Shown here: in pieces, positions 49,361 to 60,105 of the stretch
Layout of the letters: every line of letters begins with the position of its first letter
Position numbering within the stretch: position 1 is the stretch's first letter
NCBI GenBank assembly: GCA_013306675.1
Contig: JABLUY010000141.1
Span: forward strand, 1-64,000
Reading direction: 5' to 3'
Source of the DNA: Thraustochytrium sp. TN22
Lineage: Eukaryota; Sar; Bigyra; Thraustochytrida; Thraustochytriidae
DNA: 64,000 nucleotides
The notes under the pieces: generated by a model
Told to the model about the DNA's origin: nothing
Database searches by the model: none
Seen by the model: only the letters and a program-made list of their open reading frames with translations
Made by a program: the position numbers and the translations under genes

Positions 49361-51514
49361 ATGGCCGCGGCCGCCCGCGCGCGCGGCGGCGCGGCGGGCC
49401 GGGCGGCGGCGCGGCGGCATCGGCGCGGCGGCCACGAGGGCGGGGCGCGCTGGCGGCGGCGGGCGGCGCGCGCGCGGGGAGGCGGCGCGGCGGCGCCGCG
49501 CGCGGCGCGGGAGCCCGCGCGCGGCGCGGGCGCGCGCGCGCGCGCGCGCGGCGGCGGGGCGGGCGCGGCGGGAGCGCCCGCCGCGGCCGCCGCCGCGCGG
49601 CGCGACGCGCGGCGCGAGCCCGCGGGAGCGGCCGCGGCGGAGCGGGAGGACGTGCAGGGCGCCGCCGTGGACGGCGACGAGCACGACCTACGCGGCGGCA
49701 GCGAGCGCGGCGGCGGCGGCGGCGGGCGCGCGGGCGCGCGGCCGGCGCGCGGCGCGGAGACGCGCGGCGCGGCCGCGCGCGCGCCTGGCGGCGAGGAGCG
49801 GCGGCCGGCCGGAGAGGACCGGGCCCCGGCCGAGGCCCAGGCCCCGGCGCAGCCGGCCGGCGGGCCAGGGCGCGGGACCGTCGCGCAGCCCGACGAGGAG
49901 CAGCAGCAGCAGCAGCAGCAGGGGATGCACGAGCAGCGCGGCGCGCGCGGGGAGCGCGGCGGGGAAGGCGGCCAGGGGCAGGGGGCCGAGGAGGAGGAGG
50001 AGGAGGAGGAGGAGCTGGAGGAGGAGGAGCAGCTGGAGCTGGAGGAGGAGCTGGACGGGGAGGTGGAGGCGCGGGCCGCGGAGGCGCGGGCCGCGGAGGC
50101 GCGCGGGTGGGCGAGGGGTGGCATGATGGCGGACGCCATGCAGGCCTCGGCGGCGCGCAAACGACGCGCGAGCGAGGAGGAAGGAGAGCGACGGCCGGCC
50201 AAGCAGGCGCGCACGACGCAGCAGGCGGATGAGGAGATGGAGGAGAATGAAGCCGAGGCAGAGGCCGGCGAGGGCGCGGCGGCCGATGTGGTGGTGCGGC
50301 CCAGCGCGATGGCCATGTGGACGCGGCCCAGCGAGGCCGCGGTCGAGCTGGCGGCCGCCGCTGCCGCGCTGGTGCCCGGCATGCGCGTGGCGGGCGCCGC
50401 CAACGCCATGGACCTCCTCGCAGAGGTGAGTCAGAGCCCCGTGCTGGCCAGGGAGCTCGAGTCGCTCTCGCCCAGCACGCTCGGGCACATGGACGGTATC
50501 GAGGATGCGCAGGAGTCCGAGGCACTCCTGATGCTGTCCACCATGGCCCTGGGCCGCAGCAGCGATGTCATCTTCGCGGACGCCATCCCGGACTCGGGCC
50601 GCGGCAGCAGCCCCGCCACCTCGAGCACCGCCAGCAGCGCCGCCGCCGCGACGGCGGCGGCTGCCACCAAGGCCGCCAAGGCCACCAAGACCGTCAAGGC
50701 CGCCAAGGCCACCAAGGCGGCGACCGCCGCGGCCGCCCCGTCGACGGCCGCGGGCGATGATGCCTCGCAAGCGGCCACCGCCAAGGCCAAGGCCGCCAAG
50801 GCCAAGGCGGCGCGGCGCAACGCGGCGCTGGCGGCCACGCAGGGCCTGAGCGCCGAGGCGAAGCGGCGACGCAACGCGCTCTTCCGCTTCTCGAAGCGCG
50901 AGCTGGCCACGGCGCTCTTCTCGCACGTGGCGCTCAACCGCGAGCGGTGCCGCGAGGAGGGCCGCTTCAGCAAGTTCATCTGCGAGCTCTTTGCGCGCGA
51001 GAACTGGATCATGCCCGAGATCGGCGACGACGTGCAGATCGACTTCTCGCTGCTTACCAAGGACACCCTGTCGCATTTTTGCGATGCCTTCAACGTGTCC
51101 CCATCGCGGAACCCGGCGCCCGGGGCCGCAGCCAAGGCGCCTGCGGCGGCCGAGGACGCCAGCTCGCAGGCCCCGCGCGCTGCGGCCAAGCCCGCGCTCA
51201 AGCCGGAGCGCCCGTCCCCTGCCGCCAGCGCCACCGCCACCGCCAGCGTCACGGCGAGCGAGGCGATCTCCGAGGACGGCGCCACGGACGGCGCCACGCG
51301 CTCCGTCGCGAACGCAACCAGCCGCAAGCGCTCGCGGGGCGCCGCGCGTGTATGTGTCTGCATGGACCGCGCAGCCTTTCCCACGCTCGTGCCGTGTGCC
51401 GCGGGCGAGAAGGGCCGCTGCCACGGCTTCGTGCATCCGGAATGCGTCGGCCTTAGCCCGGCCAGGACCAAGGAAATCCAGGATGCCGTTGCGGCTGCTG
51501 TCGCGGCCGCCACC

Positions 51515-51546
<32 letters not shown>

Positions 51547-52843
51547 TGCTGTGCCTGCTGCGGACGGCGCCAGCGATGGCGAGGCGGCGAGTCCGGCAGC
51601 GGCAGAAGCCGCTGCTGCTGCTGCTGTGGCTGCTGCTGTGGCTGCCGCCACTGCCGCCGCCTGCAACTATATGTGCCCGCTCGACAAGCACGAGGCCGAG
51701 GGCCGCCACGTAGACCTGATTCGCGCGCCGCCGGACGGCGAGCCGGACACCACGGGCCAGCCCTGCTCCTTTTGCAGGCTGCCCGAAGGGGATTGTCGCT
51801 TGGGCGACCTCATCGGACCCTTTGTACGCGAGTCCGGCCTTGGAAAGGAACTCTGGGCTCACCGCGTCTGCGCGCTGACCTCACGCAACGCCGGCTGCGC
51901 CCCGGATGGCCTATGGTACAATATCGTTGTCGACCTGGACAAGGCCGCACGCCGCAAGTGTTTTGTCTGCAAGGAGCGTGGCGCTAGCACCGAGGCTGTT
52001 GTGGGTCGCAAGCACTTCTTCCATGTACCCTGCCTGCTCGGCCTCTCGTCTTCGCTCGGCCCCAAGGCGCGCCGCGTGAGCAACGCACTCGCCTCGCTCC
52101 CGGCCCCTTCCGACGAAAAGGCCTATGCGCGCGTCATCCGGCGCCAGATGAAGCTCGCGGCCCGCCTCAAGGAGCTCATTATTGACGCTTCCGATGCTCT
52201 CAAGGACCCCCCCGCCGCAAAGCAGGCCGTCGCTGCTGCTGCTGCTGCTTCTGCTTCTGCTTCTGCTGCTGCTGCTGCTGCTACGACGACGGCAACGATG
52301 ACGGCTGCAACGGCGCCGACGGCGCCTGTGACTGCGTCAACGGCAACGTTGGCACCGGCGATGACGGATCTCGCTGCTGCTGCTGCAGCAGTTGCTGCAG
52401 ATGCTGCTGATGCTGCTGCTGCTGGTGGTGATGATGATGGTGATGCCGCTGGCATTGCTGCCGCCGCCCCGAGCGAGTCTGTGGCGGTGAAAAAGCAGGG
52501 CGTACCCGCCAAGGCCAAGCAGCCGGCATCCAAGTCAGCGAACAAGTCCGCGAACAAGTCCGCGACCAAGTCCGCGACCAAGTCCGCATCCAAGTCCACA
52601 ACCAAGCCTGGGTCCAAGGCGGCTGCCGCCTCCGGAGCCGACAGGACCACGCCAAGTCAGGGCAAAAAGGCGCAGGTCGACAAAAAGAGCGCTCCCTCCG
52701 ACAAGAAGCTCGCCAAGCCGGTCAAGAGCGCCAGTGTCACGCCAACCAACGGCAAGCCGACCAATGGCAAGGCCGACCTCTTGGCCGCAGTCAGGAATAC
52801 TCCGCTTGCGACACTCGCGGCCGCGCTCTTGGACCAGGCCTGA
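49361..52843 (+). CDS. PHD-finger chromatin protein with histone-H1-like tail
   Basis: The frame from ATG 49361 gives 1160 residues, but the first 190 are translated GC triplets; ATG 49925 (MHEQRG) or 50123 (MMADAMQAS) may be the real start. Visible parts: a Glu-rich run and a nuclear-type KRRRNALFRFSKRE segment near 500, then a compact helical region (KFICELFARENWIMPEIGDD). A zinc-finger-like stretch near 664 (VCVCMDRAAFPTLVPC, HGFVHPEC) precedes an extended PHD module at about 795-905 (PCSFCRLPEGDCRLG, LWAHRVCALTS, CFVCKERGAS, HFFHVPC). The tail is Ala/Lys/Ser with repeated KSANKSATKSASK units, like linker histone tails. ePHD modules read histone tails. The nuclear chromatin role is inference from these parts. 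Confidence 0.72.
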
Positions 52844-52961
52844 TATTTGACTGACAAGCCATCGCTGCTCTGATCATTACCCACTTACAAGCAAGCAAGT
52901 GGGTAGGGTACCAGCGTAGCACCACGACCATCGAGACACGTACCACCACCCACAAGAGTTG

Positions 52962-55306
52962 ATATCCCAATCACACCTCTATGCTTACTCGTATCCGCCT
53001 ACCACGCGGGGGTCCCTCGGTGACGCCCGGCACAGGGGGCACTAAAGCGTATTAAGAGGGTACTTTACTCCCGATTTGCTCCAAAAAAGTGGCCTAGAGT
53101 CTGGCGAAGTTAGTTCCGCATTCGATCAAAAACGCAGCGATGGGGCCGAGCTTGAAGAGGCCCACTCGAAGCGACCCAAGGCTCCTGCCCCCTATTCATT
53201 TTGGCCGAAGGCGTGGTGGTTAGGATGAGATGAGCTCGGCAGTTCGCCCAGAGCGGCTTTGGGGGGAGCTCGCGCGCGACTTCGTCGCGGAGCGCGCTGG
53301 AGCCGCAGGCGCTGCGGCGCGCGGCTGCAGGCGGCCCTGGCGGGTGCCTTGTGCCTGCTCTCAGCTCGCACGCCCCTGCCGCAGCGCTTGGACGTGGAGT
53401 CGGGCCCGCACTGCGACATCATGGCATCGGCGAGGCCTAACCACCGCGTGGAGGACGACAGCGACAGCGACAGCGACAGCGAGTTCGTGCCCCTGGACAA
53501 GCGGGACACAGGGGACGAAGACGAAGAAGGAGAGGAGCTTGGCGACGAGGATGCTCGTGCTGAGGCCGCTGCGCAGCAAGACTTCGAAGACATACTTGCG
53601 TTGGTCGACGAACCGACGCGTGGTGCGAGTGCATGTTCGAGGTCGGCCTCATTCAGCACAAGACCGTTCCGGGGCTCGCAGTCTCGCCGGATGGAGTCGC
53701 TCGCGTCCGGCTTCCAGGCGCGGAGTGCGACGCATCGTCAGTACTATGCAGCGTCGAGATCAAGACGCGCGTCGCGCCTGGAGGCGCGGTAGACGCACGT
53801 ATCGTGAGCACCCAGATGAACACGTGGGGGACGAGACTTGGTGGAAGGCCATACCTGCCGAGCACCGCGCGCAAGTCTTGCACCAAGCTGTGGTCCTCCA
53901 AATCGATCACGTGCTCTACGTTGCTGCCAGCACGAGTTCGTGTTTGTACGCCTGCCTCGTTGAAGTGCCTCCGGACGCCCGGCTCGCCATGGAGCGCGCT
54001 CTGAAACCGTGGGCGGACAAGCTCACGACATGGGCGCACCAGAGCATCGACAGCGGGTGCGCCGCCCAAGCCACCTGCCATCTTCGGCGAGGAGGAGGGG
54101 GCGGTGCTGAGCTCGCACTTCCGGCTGTGGCGCGCCATGCGCAAGCTTGTCGCTCTGAAGGGGCCCATGCGGCCCGTGCATGTCATCAAGTGCTTACCGC
54201 AGGAGCTATACAACGTCGCAAAGGGCGGCGTCGACGGAAGCACACAGTACGTGGAGCAGATCACCAACACGCAGTGCATGAATCTGAGCTGCGACCAGAA
54301 CATCGCGTTGCGCACGTACAAGCAGCTCGTTGTCAACGCCATCGTGGTCTACCGCTACTTACAGGCTGCGAGGAAGAGCAACCTCGAAGACAGCGACGGG
54401 CTAAAGGCCCTCCGCGACAAGGTGAACCGCTCTGAAGCGCTCAGCACTGTCTCGTTCCGCCTCACTGTCGACATGGTCCGTCACGTCTACAGGAGCAGGC
54501 AGCTCGATACGGCGCAGGTGGAGTTCAACATGCAGCCAAGCATGCCCAAGCCCACTGGGCTCACCAGGGAAGCGGCGAGGGACCTCGTGACCGCCGGTAA
54601 GCGCAAGCGAACCCCCGAGTTGCAGAAGTTCTTCAACCACGGCCAAGCCCGCGACATCCGCCTCGATGCCGCACTGCAACATGACTCAGAGGCAGCGGGA
54701 AAGGCATCCTTCAACGCCAACAACAAGAGGATTCCCGCCAAGCGGCTCTGCGTCATCTGCGGCAAGCAAACGCACCGTCGTTGCACCATCTGCGGTGTGC
54801 CTCTGCACGTGTTCATGAGAAAGAATGAACGCACAACCTGCTTTTCCAAGTGGCACACGCGCGTGCGCGTCGAGCCTCACGAAGGCTTCAAGAAGCGCAA
54901 GACAAACGTCAACGGAACACCTTCGCCCATTTGCCTCGATCATGTCGATTCGAGCAGCGCCAGTGCCTCGTCCGGTACCCCTACAGCGCAGAGCAGGAAC
55001 GACCACGTAGCCCAAGCCAGCTACACCGACACCCCATCAAGCCATAGTTCAAGATCCTCTCGCAGCAGCCTCAGCACGAGTCCATCGTGCCCTTGATGCA
55101 GCCCAAGTTGGCCTCAGCATCCGCACAGGCCAGTCGGAAGTGACCAACACTTTACGCTTCCATACAAACCCAGTAGTTGAAAGTTCCAAAAATGATTAGA
55201 ATCATGATAGCAACAGGTCAGTCGAGCGCAAGCAGGAGAGCCGATTTACTAGGGATAATATGGCTATCCTGATTAAACTCCGTCTAGGGCGATGGGATTG
55301 GGATAT
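52962..55306 (+). mobile_element. PiggyBac-like DNA transposon with YqaJ-like nuclease segment, broken
   Basis: Candidate ends are CCCAATC (52966-52972) and GATTGGG (55296-55302), 10 of 12 terminal bases matching, each flanked by ATAT; total 2.34 kb, close to the usual piggyBac size. Parts in order: an acidic N-terminal frame from about 53421, a YqaJ-like PD-(D/E)xK nuclease segment (VGLIQHKTVPGLAVSPDG, CSVEIKTRV, then AQVLHQAVVLQIDHVLYV), and a piggyBac-like tail from about 54085 with YNVAKGGVDGSTQYVE and the Cys/His end (CVICGKQTHRRCTICGVPL, TCFSKWHT). The parts lie in different frames, so the copy looks broken by about two to three frame changes, unless unseen introns are present. The usual DDE catalytic region was not found. 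ATAT rather than TTAA at the ends is unusual, so the end assignment is tentative. Confidence 0.6.
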
Positions 55307-55568
55307 TTTCTTTCGACTTCGATGGATCATGAATGACCAGCCAGGCGCTTGCTGTCCTTGGGTGGTCTTGCGTGATAGCAGTCTTGCGTGATCGCGCGCG
55401 CTCTGTCACCTGACGGAGAGCAGGCATGCCCGTGCGAGCGCTGATTTGACTTGACAGAGAGGCAGTTCTCCTTCGTTGAGACGACCAGGCAGACCTGCAA
55501 CGGCGTGCGCGTGAACCTTTTCAAGACCAAGACTCAGGCGACCGGACCGCGCGCCGCGCGCGGGCGCG
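55307..55568. other. Spacer upstream of RNF121
   Basis: This 262-bp spacer has tandem TTGCGTGAT copies at 55368-55392. It is the probable RNF121 promoter region. Confidence 0.4.
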
Positions 55569-56576
55569 ATGGACAGCGCGGCGGCGCACGAGGCGGGCCT
55601 TGGAGACATGGACGAGGAGGACTCCGACTTCGTGGTGGTGACGGCGGACGGGCATGAGCTGACGCCGGAGGAGCTGGACGCCCGGCAGGCATCGGCGTAC
55701 GCCTTCCTGGCCGGCGTGCTCCTGCTGCAGGCAGGAGTGGTGCTGCTGCGCGTCAAGTTCCCGAAGCGGTTCCAGATGGCCACGCTCGTGTTTCTGTGGC
55801 TCTACCCGCTGGTGGTGCTGTACAGGGACGTAGACTTCGTGTCGGTACTCTTGGTGACCTTGTGGGCAGCGTGGTCGGCACGCACAGCGCAGCTGCTGCG
55901 GCTGGCGCGCGCAAAACGGCTGGCCCCTGACACGGCGGAGCGCGTGTACTCATGGTTTTTGTGGACGCACTCGGTTTGCTACGTGGCCGGCATGGGCTCG
56001 GTGTACAGCTTTCTGTTCTTGCCGGCATTTAGCTTCGCCGTGCTCTTCTTCTCGCTGTACTTTGCGGTGCTGGGCCGCGACCTGGCGGAAATCGCCACGG
56101 ATAACATCTCCAGCACAGTGGGCTACGTCAAGTACGAGCACCCGCCGCAGAACTTGTGCGCGCTCTGCGACAATGAACTGCAGCCGCTGCTGGAGATGAT
56201 GTCGAGCGACAGCGACGAGTCGCGCGAGCGCCTCAAGCGCAAGGTCTTCAAGCTGCCCTGCGGCCACGAATTTCACGAGCACTGTCTGCGCGGCTGGGCT
56301 ATCGTCGGCAAGAAGGATACCTGCGCGCTCTGTTCAGAAAAGGTGGATCTCAAGACGCTCATTCCGGAGGTGCCGTGGAATTCGCGGCGCGTCTCGGTCC
56401 TCTGGATCCGCCTGCTCGGCGTGCTGCGCTTCCTGGTTGTCTGGCACCCGCTCGTGGTGAACCTGGATCTTTTCTTGCTGCGCGTCTTCCACTTTGCGCC
56501 TTTGCTAGACAAACCTGTGCACATCGAACATCGCCACGGGCACGACCACCACGGTCACGCGGAGGCTGCCTCGTGA
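55569..56576 (+). CDS. RNF121/RNF175-like ER membrane RING E3 ligase
   Basis: The protein has 335 residues from ATG 55569 (MDSAAAHEAGLGD). Five to six membrane helices fill residues 40-175 (SAYAFLAGVLLLQAGVVLLR, MATLVFLWLYPLVVLY). The RING is at about 197-255: CALC, then LPCGHEFHEHCLRGWAIVGKK, then CALC, followed by EKVDLKTLIPEVPW, the stretch after the RING that marks RNF121. The final helix pair (LGVLRFLVVWHPLVVNLDLF) also matches. RNF121 works in quality control of membrane proteins in ER and Golgi. The last 15 residues are His-rich (HIEHRHGHDHHGH), which I do not know from the family. Confidence 0.92.
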   Translation: MDSAAAHEAGLGDMDEEDSDFVVVTADGHELTPEELDARQASAYAFLAGVLLLQAGVVLLRVKFPKRFQMATLVFLWLYPLVVLYRDVDFVSVLLVTLWAAWSARTAQLLRLARAKRLAPDTAERVYSWFLWTHSVCYVAGMGSVYSFLFLPAFSFAVLFFSLYFAVLGRDLAEIATDNISSTVGYVKYEHPPQNLCALCDNELQPLLEMMSSDSDESRERLKRKVFKLPCGHEFHEHCLRGWAIVGKKDTCALCSEKVDLKTLIPEVPWNSRRVSVLWIRLLGVLRFLVVWHPLVVNLDLFLLRVFHFAPLLDKPVHIEHRHGHDHHGHAEAAS

Positions 56577-56721
56577 GTAAGATGCGCTGTGCTTGTGCTT
56601 TGACACCATAGGTAGCTAGCTAGAAGGCCTAAGATTGACTTTCTCCTTGTGTACGACCCCTTTGGAACGCCTGCTCACCCAAACCAGAAAGGCTTGCTGC
56701 TCACCTTGTTTTATAACTTAG

Positions 56722-59700
56722 TTAGTAGCTTGAGCCATGATCCACGTCGCTGTGGCGGCCAAAGTCGGCGCCGTCGCCGTTCCCCGCCTCTTCTTCCTCA
56801 TCGCTCTCGGCCAGACTGTAGTACAGCGTGGCCGGACGCATGGGCCACCAATTCTTCTCGTCGAGGACGACCATGATGGCGGGCATGAGGATGGTGCGAA
56901 TCACAAAGGTGTCGGCGAGCACAGAGACAACGAGGAAGAAGCTGAGCTGATTGAGCGCCGAGTTGCTCGACAGCGAGAGGCCAGCGAAGGCAAAGGTCAT
57001 GATGATGCCGGCGGCCGTGATGATGGCGCCCGTCTGGCCGTTTCCGCAGATGATGGAGTCGCGGGTCGTGAAGCCCACGGAGCGGTAGTGGTGCACGGCG
57101 TCGACGCCAAAGACGGTGTAGTCCGTGGACAGGCCGCTGCTGATGACGGCGCTGAGCGCCGGGACAATCCAGACGAGCGCGTCGCCGATCGGGTTGCGCA
57201 GGGCGCGCAGGCCGAGGAACTCGAGCATGCCGCGCTCGTAGGTGAGCACGCCGAGCGCGTAGACGAGAATGAGCGTGAGGGCGATGGTGAAGATGGCCGT
57301 GGCTGGGATGGCCACGCTGCGGTAGGAGAGGCCCAGGATGAGCAGGACGGCGACCGAGAGGATGGCCAGCACGCGCGGGAAGAGCTCGAAGACCTTGTTG
57401 ACCGTGTCGTGGCCTGGCACGTCGCCGCCGCTCAGGTAGTAGCGGTAGCCGTCACGCTCCGCCTGCGCGTTGAGCGCGTCGCGGACGGCGTCGAGCCATT
57501 CGACGCCGTCCTGGCTGTACGGGTCAATGCGCAAGTTCAGCATGATGCACATGGCGCGCGGGAAGAGGCGGCGGCCGTGCGCGGACTCGACGAGCTGCAA
57601 TGTAACACTGGGGCAGTCCGGCATGGGCGCGCGCGTGGAGGACTCCAGGAGGGCGCGCGCCTCCCGTAGCTGCTGCGGCTGCTGGGGCGGCTTGGTGCGC
57701 GGGAATGGGTGCTCCACGCACTTGTCCAGCAAGCAGGCGCCGAGGTCGTGCGTCGCGTTGCTGGGCCGGTGCAGGCGGGTCGTACAGCGCGCCAGGCACG
57801 CAGCCTCCGCGACGGGGCCCTTCTCGTGCAGACAGGCGTCGAAGCATTGCAGGTCCGCTGCGCAGGTCTCGTCACGCGCGCAGTCCCGCAGCGCCTGCTC
57901 GCAGCGGGAGTGTGCGCATACGCTGAAGAGCGCCGGGATGTGCGCCAGGTCGTCCACCAGGCAGCCGGCCACGGAGAGCTGCTCATGGCGGCGCGCGCGC
58001 GGCGGCGCTGGCAGCAGCGACACGTTGGCCCCGCCCAGCATCATAGGCGACGAGACGCCGACAGGCAGGAGCGCCACCGGCTTGTCGTCGCCATAGTCGA
58101 GGTTCATGATCACGCCGTAGAGCACCTCCTGGATGTGCGAGAAGAACTTGTCGCTCAGCACGAAGGTGTTCTGGTCCGGCTCGATGACCAGCTCGTACGG
58201 AGCGAGGCGGCCGCCACCAAAGAGCTTCTCCATCGCGATGGCCGTCTTGGTGGCCTCGGAAGAGAGCGGCGTGAAGAGCTTGAAGTCCTCGCTGTGGTGA
58301 AAGGACACGCTTGTGGGCGCCAACGGCAGGATGGCGGCGCACACCAGCGCGATGGCCGCCAACGCGCGCAGAGGCGTGCCGTAGATGCGTTCGCCGCAGG
58401 AGAACCAGGCGGAGGAGCGCCGCAGGAAGCGGATCTCCGCGACCGGGTCGACGAGGCCAAAGACTGGGCTCGAAATTTGGCCCACGTCGCCGTCCGGGCG
58501 CAGCGACGGCGTGCGGCCCGCATCGGACGCCGGCGTGGCGAAGCGCGACAGCGGCGACCGCATGCCGTCGCGCAGCGAGCCGCCCATTCCCGTCGGCAGG
58601 CTGTCGCGCCGCGAGTTGGTGCTGTCGTGGCGCGCCAGCAAGCCCCGGGTGTCGACGCCCAGCGCAGTCTCGGCCGAGGCGACCCCCGCCTCCTCACCCA
58701 GGCTGTCCGCAGCGCCGCGCGGGCCCTCCGAGGCGGCCTCGCCCTGCGGGCCGACACGTGGCGGCGCCCGGCAGCAGCCGCAGGCGCCTCGGCACCCAAA
58801 GGACTCAAAGTCTGTGAAGAACTCACCGAAGGTGAGCAGGAGCGCGGGCGTGAGCGAGATGTTCACCAAGAAGGCCACCACGACCGTGAGGCCGGAGCCC
58901 AGCCCGATTGTGGATAGTAGCGTAACTGGAAAGAAGAGCAGGCCGAACCAGCAGATGGCGATGGTGGCGCCGCTCACCATGATGGTGTGGCCGGCGGTGT
59001 CGGTCATGATGACGACCGCCTCGAAGATGGGCGCACCGCGCAGCACCTCACGCCGGAAGGCGCTGAGCAAAAAGAGCGAGTAGTCGATCGAAAAGGCCAC
59101 GGCCACGGACATCATGGTGCTGGGCGCGATGGCGATCACCGTCGTGGACACCGCGATCGGGTACATGATGGTGAAGGACACGGCGATGGAGAGCACCATG
59201 CTGACGATCGGGATGACGAGCAGGCGCACGGACCGCAGCATGTAGGCCAGTACGGCCAGTGCCAGCGGGAAGGACATGCTGTCCATGTGGATCATGTCCT
59301 CCTCCGTGCCCTGCTGCATATCGCGCACGAAAGGCAGCATGCCGGTGGAGCTCGTGGCCACGCGCGACGCGCCCAGGTACTTGCTGTGCAGGCGGTCGAT
59401 CTCCACATCGAGCCAGTTGCAGAAGCGTTGGCCCTCCATGCTGCCCTGCTCCAACCCGCTCTTGAGATGCAGCGTGGCGATCATGGCCGTGGCATGCTCC
59501 GGGTGCGTCGAGTTGTCCAGGAGCAGGCTGGCCAGCGTCATGGCGTCCAAGGACCGCAGCAAGAAGTAGTTGACTGCCTCAAACTCCGTCTCCGGCTCGG
59601 CCACCTCATGGCCCCAGGCGATGGCGCGCGCCGAGATCTCCTCCACAAAGCGTTGTAGGCCGGGTATCTCGAGCACGGGCGAGCCGTCCAGCGTGCGCAC

Positions 59701-60022
59701 CAGCACGATGGTGTCGGCATCGTGCGACATGCCAGGGAACTCCGCCTTGAGCTTCTCTTGCGCGCGCGCGCCCATGGTCCCAGGTGGCGGCTCGAAGACC
59801 AGTAGCACAACCTCGAGAAACTGCGGCGCAAAGACCCCGCCCAGCACTAGCATGCACGCCCAGAACGCGATGACCCACTTGCGTAGCCGCTGCAGCCCGC
59901 GCACGTATGCACGCGAGAGGTTCGCCTCGTTGGCCCCGGCCCCGGCCTCATTCTCGTCCAGTAGCAGCCGCGATGTCTGAAGCAGGTGGTCCGCCCCGAA
60001 CCCGATGCCCACGCCATCGTCC

Positions 60023-60064
<42 letters not shown>

Positions 60065-60105
60065 GTCGTCGTCTGTGCACTCGTCTGTGCGTCCACGGGC
60101 GCCAT
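56722..60105 (-). CDS. MMPL/RND-superfamily membrane transporter
   Basis: The protein has 1127 residues from ATG 60105, intronless. A run of 13 Gln (CTG array at 60026-60063 on the plus strand) precedes the first helix near 80-100. Two repeats of loop plus six-helix bundle follow, as in RND proteins. Bundle one, about 285-430, has AVAFSIDYSLFLLSAFRREV and GLGSGLTVVVAFLVNISLTP. Bundle two, about 895-1090, has SSGLSTDYTVFGVDAVHHY, SVLADTFVIRTILMPAIMVV and the MMPL-type end DEKNWWP. The SIDY and STDY acidic residues are the expected proton-relay positions. Loop two is Cys-rich. Homologues export lipids or hydrophobic compounds; the substrate is unknown. Not Patched or NPC1, since the closing motif is MMPL-like. 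Confidence 0.88.

Noticed and set aside
49239-51862. Long minus-strand Pro/Arg and Gly/Arg frames opposite the PHD gene
   Set aside because: Composition follows GC triplet repeats; the plus strand holds the zinc-finger motifs.
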